From Sinimarinibacterium sp. NLF-5-8 (GTDB lineage Bacteria > Pseudomonadota > Gammaproteobacteria > Nevskiales > Nevskiaceae): a DNA stretch of 64,000 nucleotides. Below the pieces are notes generated by a model. It had not been told where the DNA came from, ran no database searches, and worked only from the letters and a program-made list of their open reading frames with translations. The stretch is from the NCBI RefSeq assembly GCF_010092425.1, contig NZ_CP048030.1:2863501-2927500 (forward strand). The letters run 5' to 3'. The position numbers and the translations under genes are program-made. This document shows positions 9,072-18,422 of the stretch, piece after piece (positions within the stretch are counted from its first letter, which is position 1; each line of letters begins with the position of its first letter).

Positions 9072-9079
9072 GGGCGCCC

Positions 9080-9397
9080 GTGAACCACCGGATTTACATC
9101 GAAAACTGCGGTGAGAGTTTCGCCTGTGCCGAGGAGCAGAACGTGCTGCGCGGCATGGAAGTGCTCGGTCGCAGGGGAATTCCGGTGGGCTGCCGTGGCG
9201 GTGGCTGCGGTATTTGCAAGCTGCGCGTCATCGAAGGGCGCTATCGCACCGACAAGATGAGTCGGGCGTGCGTCAGCGAGGACGAACAGCAACTCGGCTA
9301 CGCCCTGGCGTGCCGACTTCATGCGCAAGGCGATTTGCGGGTGGAGGTGGTCGGCAAGATGCAGCGCGCGCTGCAACCGACTGCCGATCGCGCGTGA
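9080..9397 (+). CDS. dmpQ: 2Fe-2S ferredoxin, XylT/DmpQ type
   Basis: 105 residues with a plant-type cluster motif (C-x4-C-x2-C, CRGGGCGIC at about 38-46) and a last Cys near 79. In related pathways this ferredoxin reduces the active-site iron of catechol 2,3-dioxygenase after oxidative inactivation. The GTG start and position directly before the dioxygenase gene fit that role. Confidence 0.88.
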   Translation: MNHRIYIENCGESFACAEEQNVLRGMEVLGRRGIPVGCRGGGCGICKLRVIEGRYRTDKMSRACVSEDEQQLGYALACRLHAQGDLRVEVVGKMQRALQPTADRA

Positions 9398-9452
9398 TTC
9401 GTTTCTGCGCATCCGTTTTGACGTATCCATTCAAAAAAGCAGGAGAAGCAAG

Positions 9453-10385
9453 ATGGCACTCAAAGGCGTTCTGAGACCGGGGCATGTGGCGATCCGGGTA
9501 CTTGATCTGGATGAAGCGGTTCGGCATTACACGGAGGTCATCGGGCTGTTTGAAACCGCACGCGACGATCAGGGGCGTGTGTTTCTGAAAGCCTGGGACG
9601 AGGCAGATCATCACAGCGTGGTGCTGCGTGAGGCCGACGAGGCGGGCATGGATTACATGGGCTGGCGCGTCGATTCCGATGCCACCTTGCGCCAGCTTGC
9701 CAGGGATGTGGAAGCCTCTGGATTGGCGACCGAAATGACGTGGATTGCCGCAGGCGAACACCCGGCCACGGGTGAGCGGTTTCGCTTCACGATCCCCACC
9801 GGACACGTCATGGAGCTGTACGCGCACAAGGATGTGATCGGCTGTGCCACCGGCTATGAAAATCCCGATCCGTGGCCGGATGGTCTGCGCGGCATGGCGC
9901 CGTCGCGCTTCGATCACTGCCTGCTGTATGGCGATGATCTGGACGGCACCACCAAGCTGTTCACTGAGGTGCTGGGGTTCGGGTTGGCCGAGCAAGTCGT
10001 GGCGGGGCCGGAAAAATTCCTGATCGGCGCGTTCCTGTCGTGCTCCAACAAGGCGCACGACGTGGCGTTCATCCGTCAGCCGGTCAAGAACAAGTTCCAC
10101 CATGCTTCGTTCCTGCTCGACAACTGGAATGAGGTGCTGAAGGCCGCCGACATCATCTCCAAGCGCAAAGTCTCGCTGGACATCGGCCCGACGCGGCATG
10201 GCATCACCCGTGGCGAGACAATCTATTTCTTCGACCCTTCCGGTAATCGTAACGAGGTTTTTGCGGGCGGCTACATCTATTACCCCGATAAGCCGACGAT
10301 TACCTGGACAGAAGATGAGCTTGGCCCGGCGATCTTCTACCACGATCGAAAAGTCAATGAAGCCTTTTTGTCGGTATTCACCTGA
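9453..10385 (+). CDS. dmpB: Catechol 2,3-dioxygenase (extradiol)
   Basis: 310 residues, a two-domain extradiol dioxygenase that opens catechol next to its hydroxyls to give 2-hydroxymuconic semialdehyde. Iron ligands are His155, His216 or 217, and Glu268; the catalytic His202, His249 and Tyr258 match XylE residues 199, 246 and 255. The ATG at 9453 has an AGGAGA Shine-Dalgarno, and the N-terminus begins like other XylE-type enzymes. Its stop shares one base with the next start. Confidence 0.96.
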   Translation: MALKGVLRPGHVAIRVLDLDEAVRHYTEVIGLFETARDDQGRVFLKAWDEADHHSVVLREADEAGMDYMGWRVDSDATLRQLARDVEASGLATEMTWIAAGEHPATGERFRFTIPTGHVMELYAHKDVIGCATGYENPDPWPDGLRGMAPSRFDHCLLYGDDLDGTTKLFTEVLGFGLAEQVVAGPEKFLIGAFLSCSNKAHDVAFIRQPVKNKFHHASFLLDNWNEVLKAADIISKRKVSLDIGPTRHGITRGETIYFFDPSGNRNEVFAGGYIYYPDKPTITWTEDELGPAIFYHDRKVNEAFLSVFT

Positions 10386-10849
10386 TGCGTGTTTCTGTTG
10401 CCCAATCGGTGGTGCACTGGGAGGCCGCGCAGGCCGCCGTCACTGCGGCATTGCGTGAGGCCGATGCCCTGGGCATCCGCATCAATGTGGCGGTGGTGGA
10501 CAGCGGCGGCAATCTGGCCGCGTTTCTGCGCTCGCCCGGCGCCTTCTTGCACGCCATCGACCTTGCCATCGACAAGGCCTACACCGCAGCAGGCTTTGGC
10601 CTGTCCACCGGTGCCTGGCGCGAGGTTCTGAAAAGCCATTCGCAGGCCGTGCGTGATGGCTTGCCCCGGCGACCGCGACTGGTTGCTTTCGGTGGCGGCC
10701 TGCCGCTGTGCACAGGCGGAACGCTTCTGGGCGGGATCGGTGTGTCCGGTGGCTCGGAAAGTGAAGATGAACGGTGCGCTCTGGTTGGTCTTGCCGCCAT
10801 CGGCGCTGATTGGCCGGCCTTGGTGCCGAATACTGAGAATATTTCATGA
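10385..10849 (+). CDS. GlcG/HbpS family protein
   Basis: 154 residues with the GlcG/HbpS fold signature (VVDSGGNLAAFLRSPGA at about 38-54, and a Gly-rich GGTLLGGIGVSGGS near 110-123). Members are often encoded in oxidative catabolic operons, and some bind heme or small molecules; the function here is unknown. It is coupled at both ends (1-base overlap with dmpB, 4-base overlap with dmpC), so it is an integral part of the operon although absent from the classical dmp order. Confidence 0.8.
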   Translation: MRVSVAQSVVHWEAAQAAVTAALREADALGIRINVAVVDSGGNLAAFLRSPGAFLHAIDLAIDKAYTAAGFGLSTGAWREVLKSHSQAVRDGLPRRPRLVAFGGGLPLCTGGTLLGGIGVSGGSESEDERCALVGLAAIGADWPALVPNTENIS

Positions 10850-12366
10850 CCCAAGTAAATCTTTCTACGGCAGACAGCGCCGGTGACGTTGGCAGCCGTG
10901 ACGCGCGCGAGTTCCGCCATTTCATCAACGGTGCGTTCGTCGGCTCTGCCAGCGGCAAACGGTTTGATAATCGCAATCCGGTGGACAGCAGCCTGATTGG
11001 CTACGTTCATGAAGGCGGGCGTGCCGAAGTGGATGCCGCCGTCGCCGCCGCGCGTGCGGCGCTCGAAGGGCCGTGGGGGCGGATGCCGGTCACGCAGCGC
11101 GTCGAGCTGCTCTACAAGGTGGCCGATGAGATCAACCGGCGTTTCGACGATTTTCTGGCCGCCGAAGTGGCCGATACCGGCAAGCCGGTGAGTCTGGCCT
11201 CGCACATCGACATTCCGCGCGGGGCCGCCAACTTCAAGGTGTTTGCCGACATCATCAAAAACGTGCCGACGGAGACGTTTCCGTTTGCAACCCCGGATGG
11301 CGGCGAGGCGCTCAATTACGCGGTGCGATCACCGCGCGGCGTCATTGGCGTGGTGTGTCCGTGGAATCTGCCACTGCTGTTGATGACGTGGAAAGTCGGC
11401 CCGGCGCTGGCTTGTGGCAATACCGTGGTGGTCAAACCTTCGGAAGAAACCCCGGCAACGGCGACGCTGCTCGGTGAAGTGATGAATGCGGTCGGCATTC
11501 CCAAGGGGGTCTACAACGTCGTGCACGGTCTGGGGCCGGATTCTGCGGGGGCGTTTCTGACCTCGCATCGGGACGTCAATGCCATCACCTTTACCGGCGA
11601 GACGCGTACCGGCGAGGCGATCATGGCGGCTGCGGCCAAGGGGTTGCGTCCGGTGTCGTTTGAACTGGGCGGCAAGAACGCGGGCATCGTGTTTGCCGAT
11701 GCCGACTTTGATGCCGCCGTGGATGGTATCGCCCGTGCCGCGTTTGCCAATTGCGGGCAGGTGTGCCTCGGCACCGAGCGTGTCTATGTGCAGCGACCGA
11801 TCTTCGAGAAATTCGTTGCGGCGCTGAAGGCCAAGGCCGAAAGCCTCAAGCCCGGACTGCCACAGGACAAGGACACCGGCATCGGGCCGCTGATCTCGCA
11901 GGAGCATCGCAGCAAGGTGCTGTCGTATTACGACAAGGCCAGACAGGAAGGTGCGACGGTCGTCACCGGCGGCGGCGTGCCGCAGATGCCGGACGCTTTG
12001 AAGGAGGGCTCATGGGTGCAGCCGACGATCTGGACGGGGCTGCCGGAAACCGCCAGCGTCGTGCGCGAAGAAATCTTTGGCCCGTGCTGTCACATTGCGC
12101 CGTTCGATACCGAGGACGAGGTGATCCGGCTCGCCAACGACACGCCGTATGGCCTGTGCACCACCATCTGGACGCAGGATTTGTCACGCGCGCACCGGAT
12201 GGCGACGCGCATCGAAGTGGGCTTGTGCTGGATCAATAGCTGGTTCCTGCGCGACTTGCGCACGCCGTTTGGCGGCTCCAAGCAATCCGGGATTGGCCGC
12301 GAGGGCGGGGTGCATTCGCTGGAGTTCTATACCGAACTTCGCAACGTCTGCATCAAGTATTCGTGA
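10846..12366 (+). CDS. dmpC: 2-Hydroxymuconic semialdehyde dehydrogenase
   Basis: 506 residues of the aldehyde dehydrogenase superfamily; oxidises the ring-cleavage product with NAD to 2-hydroxymuconate (the oxalocrotonate branch). Catalytic Glu273 lies in FELGGKN and the nucleophile Cys307 in GQVCLG; the PWN motif near 172-174 is in place. It overlaps the GlcG-like gene by 4 bases. Confidence 0.94.
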   Translation: MTQVNLSTADSAGDVGSRDAREFRHFINGAFVGSASGKRFDNRNPVDSSLIGYVHEGGRAEVDAAVAAARAALEGPWGRMPVTQRVELLYKVADEINRRFDDFLAAEVADTGKPVSLASHIDIPRGAANFKVFADIIKNVPTETFPFATPDGGEALNYAVRSPRGVIGVVCPWNLPLLLMTWKVGPALACGNTVVVKPSEETPATATLLGEVMNAVGIPKGVYNVVHGLGPDSAGAFLTSHRDVNAITFTGETRTGEAIMAAAAKGLRPVSFELGGKNAGIVFADADFDAAVDGIARAAFANCGQVCLGTERVYVQRPIFEKFVAALKAKAESLKPGLPQDKDTGIGPLISQEHRSKVLSYYDKARQEGATVVTGGGVPQMPDALKEGSWVQPTIWTGLPETASVVREEIFGPCCHIAPFDTEDEVIRLANDTPYGLCTTIWTQDLSRAHRMATRIEVGLCWINSWFLRDLRTPFGGSKQSGIGREGGVHSLEFYTELRNVCIKYS

Positions 12367-13211
12367 TCGCCACCATGAACCCCGGCTCACACACACCTGA
12401 AATTGGGCGCAGCATCGTTGCGGCGGGGCTGCGCACCCATTTCCACGATGTCGGCAGCGGTGCGCCGGTGTTGTTGCTGCACGGTTCCGGCCCCGGCGTC
12501 AGTGCGTGGGCAAACTGGCGCACGGTGCTGCCGGCGCTGGCGCAGCAGCGGCGTGTGCTGGCACCTGATCTGTCGGGTTTTGGATTTACCGACCGTCCCG
12601 CAGGTCAGGTCTACACACTGGATCACTGGGTCGCCCACGCCGTCGGTTTCATCGATGCGCTGGAATTGCCGCAGGTTGATCTGGTGGGCAACTCCTTCGG
12701 CGGCGCACTGGCGCTGGCCTTGGCGATTCGCCATCCGCAGCGCGTCCGGCGGCTGGTGCTGATGGGCAGCGTTGGCGTGCCGTTTACGCTGACGCCGGGG
12801 CTGGATGCCGTGTGGGGCTACACGCCCTCGCTGGACAACATGCGCGCCCTGCTGGATTTGTTTGCCTATGACCGCTCACGCGTCACCGACGAACTGGCCG
12901 AACTGCGCTATCAGGCCAGCATCCAGCCCGGTTTTCAGGAATCGTTTTCCGCGATGTTCCCGGCACCGCGCCAACGTGGCGTGGACGCCCTTGCCAGTGC
13001 CGAGGCTGACATCCGCGCGCTGACCCACGAAACGCTGGTGATTCATGGCCGCGAGGATCGGGTGATCCCCCTGTCCAACGCGTTGACGCTGGCGGACTGG
13101 ATCGTCAACGCACAACTGCATGTTTTTGGCCGTTGCGGGCATTGGACGCAGATCGAACACAGCGGGCGCTTTGCCCGACTGGTCAATGACTTTCTCGATG
13201 AATCGGAATGA
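12363..13211 (+). CDS. dmpD: 2-Hydroxymuconic semialdehyde hydrolase
   Basis: 282 residues, an alpha/beta hydrolase that cleaves the ring-fission product to 2-oxopent-4-enoate and formate (or acetate). It has the oxyanion loop HGSGPGVSAW at 40-49, nucleophile Ser111 in GNSFGG, an Asp in HGREDRV and a His in RCGHWTQ. GTG at 12363 overlaps the dmpC stop; ATG at 12375 is an equally possible start. Neither has a strong Shine-Dalgarno. Confidence 0.92.
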   Translation: MIATMNPGSHTPEIGRSIVAAGLRTHFHDVGSGAPVLLLHGSGPGVSAWANWRTVLPALAQQRRVLAPDLSGFGFTDRPAGQVYTLDHWVAHAVGFIDALELPQVDLVGNSFGGALALALAIRHPQRVRRLVLMGSVGVPFTLTPGLDAVWGYTPSLDNMRALLDLFAYDRSRVTDELAELRYQASIQPGFQESFSAMFPAPRQRGVDALASAEADIRALTHETLVIHGREDRVIPLSNALTLADWIVNAQLHVFGRCGHWTQIEHSGRFARLVNDFLDESE

Positions 13212-13223
13212 GGGATTGAACCC

Positions 13224-14012
13224 ATGACCCTGACCCCTGAAAAAATTCAGCAGTACGGCGATGCGCTGTACCGCGCGTTGGTGGATCGCGTGCCGATTGC
13301 GCCGCTGACCGAGCGTGAACCCGACCTCGGTATCGAGGCGGCGTACCAGATTCAGTTGCGCATGATCGAGCGCCGCTTGGCTCAGGGTGAAACGGTGATC
13401 GGCAAGAAGATCGGCGTGACCAGCAAGGCCGTGCAGCAGATGCTGCAAGTGTTCCAGCCCGACTTTGGGCAGTTGCTGTCCGGCATGGTGTACAGCGAGG
13501 GCGAGCCGATTCCGGTTTCGGGTCTGATTGCGCCGCGCGCCGAAGCGGAAGTGGCGTTTGTGCTCAAACGTGATCTGACCGGCCCCGGCATCACCAGCGC
13601 CGACGTGCTGCGCGCCACCGATTTCGTGCTGCCGTGTTTCGAGATCGTCGATTCACGCATTCAGGACTGGAAGATCAGGATTCAGGACACCGTGGCCGAC
13701 AACGCCTCCTGCGGCGTGTTCGTACTGGGCGGCACGCCGCGCAGCCTGCGCGGACTGGATTTGTCGGTGGCCGGCATGGTGGTCGAAAAAAACGGTGACA
13801 TCGTGTCCACCTCGGCGGGCGCCGCCGTTCAAGGTTCGCCGGTCAATGCGGTGGCGTGGCTGGCCAACACCCTCGGTGCGCTGGGGATTCCGCTCAAGGC
13901 TGGTGAAGTGATCCTGTCGGGATCGCAGTCGCCGCTGATGCCCGTGGTTGCGGGCGATGCCTTCACTTGCAGCGTCGGCGGCCTGGGTGGCTGCGCGGTG
14001 CGATTCATTTAA
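13224..14012 (+). CDS. dmpE: 2-Oxopent-4-enoate hydratase
   Basis: 262 residues of the fumarylacetoacetate hydrolase-like hydratase/decarboxylase family; adds water to 2-hydroxypenta-2,4-dienoate to give 4-hydroxy-2-oxovalerate. Segments KKIGVTSKAVQQML (about 56-69), PRAEAEVAF and FEIVDSRIQDW fit. It is paralogous to dmpH, the next gene, as is normal in meta-cleavage operons. Confidence 0.92.
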   Translation: MTLTPEKIQQYGDALYRALVDRVPIAPLTEREPDLGIEAAYQIQLRMIERRLAQGETVIGKKIGVTSKAVQQMLQVFQPDFGQLLSGMVYSEGEPIPVSGLIAPRAEAEVAFVLKRDLTGPGITSADVLRATDFVLPCFEIVDSRIQDWKIRIQDTVADNASCGVFVLGGTPRSLRGLDLSVAGMVVEKNGDIVSTSAGAAVQGSPVNAVAWLANTLGALGIPLKAGEVILSGSQSPLMPVVAGDAFTCSVGGLGGCAVRFI

Positions 14013-14040
14013 TCCATCTCCATTCATTCAAGAGGGCGCC

Positions 14041-14829
14041 ATGCCACTGGATACCCACACCATTGCCCAGCTTGCCGAGCATCTGGAAAACGCCGAGCTG
14101 ACGGCGACGGCGGTTGCCAAGATCACCGACGCCCATCCCGATCTGGATTGGGACGACGCCTACGCCATTCAGGATGAGATTTGCCGCCGCAAGGTCGGGC
14201 GGGGCGCGCGCGTCGCCGCCTTCAAGGCCGGGCTGACCTCGCGCGCCAAGATGAAACAGATGGGCGTGGAGACGCCGGTGTTTGGCCTGATCTTCGACTA
14301 CATGAGCGTGGCCGATGGCGGCGAGATCAAGACCGCCGAACTGATTCATCCCAAGGTCGAGGCCGAGATTGCCTTTGTACTCAAGCAGCCGTTGCGCGGC
14401 CCCGGCTGCAATGTTGCGTCCGTGCTGGCGGCAACCGATTTCGTCGTGCCCGCCGTCGAGATCATCGACTCGCGCTATGAAAACTTCCGGTTCGACCTGA
14501 CCAGCGTGATTGCCGACAACACCTCGTCGTCGCGTTTCGTCGTCGGCGGCGTCGCGCGCAATGTGGAAGGACTCGATCTGCGCACGCTGGGCATCGTCAT
14601 GGAAAAAAACGGCGAAGTCGTGGCGCTGGCAGCGGGTGCCGCCGTGCTGGGGCATCCGGCGGTGGCGGTGGCGGCATTGGCCAATCACCTCGCCGCACGC
14701 GGCGAGGCTATTCCGGCAGGCGCGCTGATCCTCAGCGGCGGTGCGTCCGAAGCGATTCCGGTGGGCGCGGGAGATGCCATTTGCGTGCGCTTTCAGGACT
14801 TGGGCACTGTGTCGATGCGCTTCGTCTGA
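14041..14829 (+). CDS. dmpH: 4-Oxalocrotonate decarboxylase
   Basis: 262 residues, same family as dmpE; decarboxylates the keto form of 2-hydroxymuconate to 2-hydroxypentadienoate and normally works as a complex with dmpE. The segments FKAGLTSRAKMKQMGV, HPKVEAEIAFV and EIIDSRYENF identify it. The ATG at 14041 is chosen over an upstream in-frame start at 13948 because a GAGGG Shine-Dalgarno precedes it and dmpE otherwise would be overlapped. In the classical dmp operon this gene follows dmpG, so it has moved here. Confidence 0.92.
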   Translation: MPLDTHTIAQLAEHLENAELTATAVAKITDAHPDLDWDDAYAIQDEICRRKVGRGARVAAFKAGLTSRAKMKQMGVETPVFGLIFDYMSVADGGEIKTAELIHPKVEAEIAFVLKQPLRGPGCNVASVLAATDFVVPAVEIIDSRYENFRFDLTSVIADNTSSSRFVVGGVARNVEGLDLRTLGIVMEKNGEVVALAAGAAVLGHPAVAVAALANHLAARGEAIPAGALILSGGASEAIPVGAGDAICVRFQDLGTVSMRFV

Positions 14830-14832
14830 ATC

Positions 14833-15408
14833 ATGAGTACGCCCTCAGCCAAGCCGCATCCCAACGCCGTGACCGTGCTGGTGACGCGCCGTGCGCTGCC
14901 CGGACACGAGGCCGAGTTCGTCAGTGCCAATGAACAGATGACGGCAGCGGCGCGTGCGTTTCCCGGTCATCTGGGGGGCTACATGGTGCACCCGGTCAAC
15001 CGCGAGGGGCCGGACGCGCGGCTGTATCACATCGTCTTTGCCTTCGACACACAGGAACACTTGCGCAATTGGCAGCAATCCGCCGAGCGCGCCCGCTGGA
15101 TGGCCGAAATCACCCCGCATACCGAGACCGAGAGCGGCCACCGGCTGATTCCCGGACTGGAACATTGGTATGCGATGCCCGGTGCACCGTCGCCGCCGCG
15201 CTGGAAAGTGGCGCTGGTCACCTGGCTGGGCATTTGTCCCACCGTGTGGGTCGTCCTGACGTTACTGAGCGCGCCGTTGGCGCACTGGCCATCGTTTCCA
15301 CGGGTGATGCTGCTGACGGCGCTGATCGTGGTGCTGATGACCTGGGTGATCGCACCTTTTCTGACCCGGCGGTTTGCGCGATGGCTGTATCCATCCCCGT
15401 CGGCTTGA
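14833..15408 (+). CDS. ABM-domain protein with two membrane helices
   Basis: 191 residues. The first ~100 resemble the antibiotic biosynthesis monooxygenase (ABM, COG3224-like) fold, with VTVLVTRRALPGHEAEFV near the start. Two hydrophobic helices follow (about 127-147 and 157-177), ending in a basic tail, so the domain is probably tethered to the inner membrane. It starts 3 bases after dmpH. Substrate unknown; a helper or quinone/aldehyde-handling role is guesswork. Confidence 0.75.
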   Translation: MSTPSAKPHPNAVTVLVTRRALPGHEAEFVSANEQMTAAARAFPGHLGGYMVHPVNREGPDARLYHIVFAFDTQEHLRNWQQSAERARWMAEITPHTETESGHRLIPGLEHWYAMPGAPSPPRWKVALVTWLGICPTVWVVLTLLSAPLAHWPSFPRVMLLTALIVVLMTWVIAPFLTRRFARWLYPSPSA

Positions 15409-15431
15409 GCAACGTTCACAGGAATTCGGAC

Positions 15432-16085
15432 ATGACTTCATATCGGCTGTTCTACTCGCCCGGCGCGTGTTCTCTGGCGTCTCACATCGTTCTTGAAGAA
15501 CTCGGCGTGGCGTATGAGGCGGAGCGTGTCGTCATCGCCGAAGGGGAGAACCAGACTCCGGCATACAAGGCGATCAATCCGCGTGGCCGGGTGCCTGCAT
15601 TGGCGATGGGTGCGCAAGGTGACGCGCGCGTGCTCACCGAGTCGATTGCGATTTTGGTCTATCTGGGACAGACGCATCCCCACGCCGGATTGTTGCCTGC
15701 TGCACCAGAGGCGTTTGCGCGGATGCTGGAATGGATGAGCTGGCTGGCCTCGACGGTACACCAGACCGGCATCCGCACCATTCTGAAACCGGAGCGGTTT
15801 ACCGAAGATGCCGCCAGCGCGGCGGCGATTGCGGCGCGGGGACGGACGCTGGTGCAGGACAGCTACCGCGATCTGGAAGCGCGCCTGTTGCCGGGACAGT
15901 ACGCGATCGGCGATCGGTTCAGCGTGCTGGATGCCTATCTGCTGGTGTTCTATCGCTGGGGGAATCGGGTCGGCTTTGACATGCGCCGCGAGTTTCCGCG
16001 CTACGCCGCCCTGATGGACACCGTGCGCGCGCGGCCTGCCGTGGCGCGCGTCATCGAACAGGAAGGCATTCAGATCGATCAGTAA
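15432..16085 (+). CDS. Glutathione S-transferase, beta class
   Basis: 217 residues with an N-terminal thioredoxin fold and C-terminal helical domain. The YSPGACSLASHIVLEE segment (8-23) carries the cysteine typical of bacterial beta-class GSTs, followed by INPRGRVPAL and the glutathione-binding ES pair (LTESIAIL). ATG at 15432 follows a short gap with AGGA. Placed inside the meta-cleavage operon, it may protect from reactive aldehydes or quinones; this is inference. Confidence 0.9.
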   Translation: MTSYRLFYSPGACSLASHIVLEELGVAYEAERVVIAEGENQTPAYKAINPRGRVPALAMGAQGDARVLTESIAILVYLGQTHPHAGLLPAAPEAFARMLEWMSWLASTVHQTGIRTILKPERFTEDAASAAAIAARGRTLVQDSYRDLEARLLPGQYAIGDRFSVLDAYLLVFYRWGNRVGFDMRREFPRYAALMDTVRARPAVARVIEQEGIQIDQ

Positions 16086-16139
16086 AAGCCCGGCGACTGC
16101 AAATCACAGCGCGGGGAGATATGGCAAGGAGGTTCAAGC

Positions 16140-17087
16140 ATGGCAAAGAAAAACGGTATTCCGGTGGCGATCATCGGATCGGGCAACATCGGCACGGATC
16201 TGATGATCAAGGTGATGCGACAAAGCAAGCATCTGATGATGGGCGCGATGGTGGGCATCGACCCGGCATCGGACGGCCTGGCGCGCGCGCAGCGGCTGGG
16301 GGTGCCGACCACCCATGAAGGCATCGAAGGACTGCTGAAGCTGCCCCATTTCAGCGACATCCGCATCGCGTTTGACGCCACCAGCGCAGGCGCTCATGCA
16401 CATCACAACGCGGCGTTGCAGGCGCATGGCGTCAAGGTCATCGACCTGACCCCGGCGGCCATCGGGCCGTTCACGATTCCGGTCGTCAACCTCGATGCGC
16501 ATCTTGAAGAGCCCAACATCAACATGGTCACCTGCGGCGGGCAGGCGACGATTCCTATCGTCGCGGCGGTGTCCAGAGTCACGCCGGTGCATTACGCCGA
16601 GATCGTCGCGTCCATCAGCAGTAAATCGGCCGGGCCGGGGACGCGCGCCAACATCGACGAGTTCACCGAAACCACCAGTCATGCCATCGAAGCCGTCGGC
16701 GGTGCCAAGGTGGGCAAGGCGATCATCATCATGAATCCGGCGGAACCGCCGCTGTTGATGCGGGACACCGTGTACACGCTGACCGACGAAGCCGATCAGG
16801 CCGCCATCGAGGCGTCGGTGGAGGCGATGGTCGCTGCCGTCAACGCCTATGTGCCGGGCTATCGGCTCAAGCAGCGCGTGCAGTTCGACGTAATTCCCAA
16901 AGATCAGCCGGTCAACGTCCCCGGCCTTGGCCTGCGTTCCGGGCTGAAAACCAGCGTGTTCATCGAAGTGGAAGGCGCAGCCCATTACCTGCCGGCCTAT
17001 GCCGGCAATCTCGACATCATGACCAGCGCGGCCTTGGCCTGCGCCGAGCGCATCGCCGAAACCCGCCTGCTGACGCAGGTGGCCTGA
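16140..17087 (+). CDS. dmpF: Acylating acetaldehyde dehydrogenase
   Basis: 315 residues; converts acetaldehyde, CoA and NAD to acetyl-CoA, taking acetaldehyde through a channel from the aldolase DmpG. N-terminal Rossmann motif GSGNIG (13-18) and nucleophile Cys132 in [10 protein letters not shown], at the position known for DmpF. An AGGAGG Shine-Dalgarno precedes the ATG. It lies 13 bases upstream of dmpG. Confidence 0.95.
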   Translation: MAKKNGIPVAIIGSGNIGTDLMIKVMRQSKHLMMGAMVGIDPASDGLARAQRLGVPTTHEGIEGLLKLPHFSDIRIAFDATSAGAHAHHNAALQAHGVKVIDLTPAAIGPFTIPVVNLDAHLEEPNINMVTCGGQATIPIVAAVSRVTPVHYAEIVASISSKSAGPGTRANIDEFTETTSHAIEAVGGAKVGKAIIIMNPAEPPLLMRDTVYTLTDEADQAAIEASVEAMVAAVNAYVPGYRLKQRVQFDVIPKDQPVNVPGLGLRSGLKTSVFIEVEGAAHYLPAYAGNLDIMTSAALACAERIAETRLLTQVA

Positions 17088-17100
17088 AAGGAGCATCCCC

Positions 17101-18147
17101 ATGACCTTTGATCCCGGTAAAAAACTCTATATTTCTGACGTGACCCTGCGCGATGGCAGCCATGCCATCCGCCACCAGTATTCGATTCAGAACGTGAAAG
17201 ACATCGCGCGCGCGCTGGACAAGGCGCGGGTGGATTCCATCGAAGTGGCTCACGGCGACGGCATTCGCGGCTCCAGCTTCAACTACGGCTTTGGCGCGCA
17301 CAGTGATCTGGAATGGATCGCGGCGGTGGCCGAAGTGGTCACGCATGCCAGGATTGCCACGCTGTTGCTGCCCGGCATCGGCACCATTCACGACCTCAAG
17401 GCGGCATATGACGCCGGTGCGCGCATCGTGCGGGTGGCAACCCACTGCACCGAAGCCGACATCTCAAGGCAGCACATCGAATACGCGCGCAAGCTGGGGA
17501 TGGACACAGTGGGCTTTTTGATGATGAGCCATCTGACGACCCCGCAGGCACTCGCGCAGCAGGCCAAGCTGATGGAAAGCTACGGCGCGACGACCATCTA
17601 CGTCGTCGATTCCGGCGGCGCGTTGGGGATGCAGGACGTGCGTGACCGCTTCCGCGCGCTCAAGGATGTGCTCAACCCTGAAACCGGCACTGGCATCCAT
17701 GCGCACCACAACCTCAGTCTGGGCGTGGCCAACTCCATCGTCGCGGTTGAGGAAGGCTGTGATCGCATCGACGCCAGCCTTTCCGGCATGGGGGCAGGCG
17801 CGGGCAATGCGCCGCTGGAAGTGTTCATTGCCGCAGCCGAGCGCCTGGGCTGGGATCACGGCACCGATCTGTACACGCTGATGGACGCCGCCGACGACAT
17901 CGTGCGGCCGTTGCAGGATCGCCCGGTGCGCGTGGATCGTGAAACGCTGGCGCTGGGCTATGCCGGGGTGTATTCAAGTTTTCTGCGTCACGCCGAGATC
18001 GCTGCTGCCAAGTATGGCCTGAAAACCGTTGATATCCTCGTCGAACTGGGGCGCCGCCGGATGGTGGGCGGACAGGAAGACATGATCGTCGATGTGGCGC
18101 TTGATCTGATCAAGCAAGGCAGCACCGGGCACGCCGCAGTCGCCTGA
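17101..18147 (+). CDS. dmpG: 4-Hydroxy-2-oxovalerate aldolase
   Basis: 348 residues; splits 4-hydroxy-2-oxovalerate into pyruvate and acetaldehyde. [11 protein letters not shown] carries Arg17, Asp18 and His21, and GIHAHHN carries the metal histidines near 200-202, matching the known DmpG active site. Last gene of the operon, followed within 20 bases by a strong terminator. No 4-oxalocrotonate tautomerase gene (dmpI) follows. Confidence 0.95.
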   Translation: MTFDPGKKLYISDVTLRDGSHAIRHQYSIQNVKDIARALDKARVDSIEVAHGDGIRGSSFNYGFGAHSDLEWIAAVAEVVTHARIATLLLPGIGTIHDLKAAYDAGARIVRVATHCTEADISRQHIEYARKLGMDTVGFLMMSHLTTPQALAQQAKLMESYGATTIYVVDSGGALGMQDVRDRFRALKDVLNPETGTGIHAHHNLSLGVANSIVAVEEGCDRIDASLSGMGAGAGNAPLEVFIAAAERLGWDHGTDLYTLMDAADDIVRPLQDRPVRVDRETLALGYAGVYSSFLRHAEIAAAKYGLKTVDILVELGRRRMVGGQEDMIVDVALDLIKQGSTGHAAVA

Positions 18148-18166
18148 TTCCCTTTCCCCTCGACAG

Positions 18167-18203
18167 GCCGCGCGCCGGAACCCCTCCGGCGCGCGGCTTT
18201 TTT
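18167..18203 (+). terminator. Rho-independent terminator of the phenol operon
   Basis: A perfect 13-base GC-rich stem (18167-18179 with 18185-18197), a 5-base loop and six T residues immediately after. It follows the dmpG stop codon by 19 bases. Confidence 0.92.
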
Positions 18204-18304
18204 GTATGTGTCTGCCGATGCGGGATGGCTGTTGTTTGCGCGCGCGCCGATCAACTCGCCCGATTGTCCGATTTCAGCCAATGAGCGGGTGTCGATTCGC
18301 AAAA

Positions 18305-18323
18305 TTGAATGTTTTTGATGATC
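18305..18323. promoter_or_regulatory. Candidate upstream activator element of the envelope operon
   Basis: TTGAAT (18305-18310) and TGATGATC (18316-18323) repeat the two words seen upstream of the phenol promoter at 4154-4180, with a shorter spacer. The element is about 100-120 bases before the -24 box at 18423, a plausible enhancer distance. A separate 17-base AT dyad lies at 18358-18374 and might assist bending. Confidence 0.3.
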
Positions 18324-18422
18324 CGACAAGGCGGCGTGCTGTCGCCAAAGATTTCCTGATTTATTAAATAAATCAAATGTAAACAATGACTAATAAGCGA
18401 CTCTGCACAGTGCTGAGGTGAG

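Noticed and set aside
18226-18240. TGGCTGTTGTTTGC as a sigma-54 promoter
   Set aside because: GG and GC are 11 rather than 12 bases apart, and it is far from the gene; the 18423 site fits far better.
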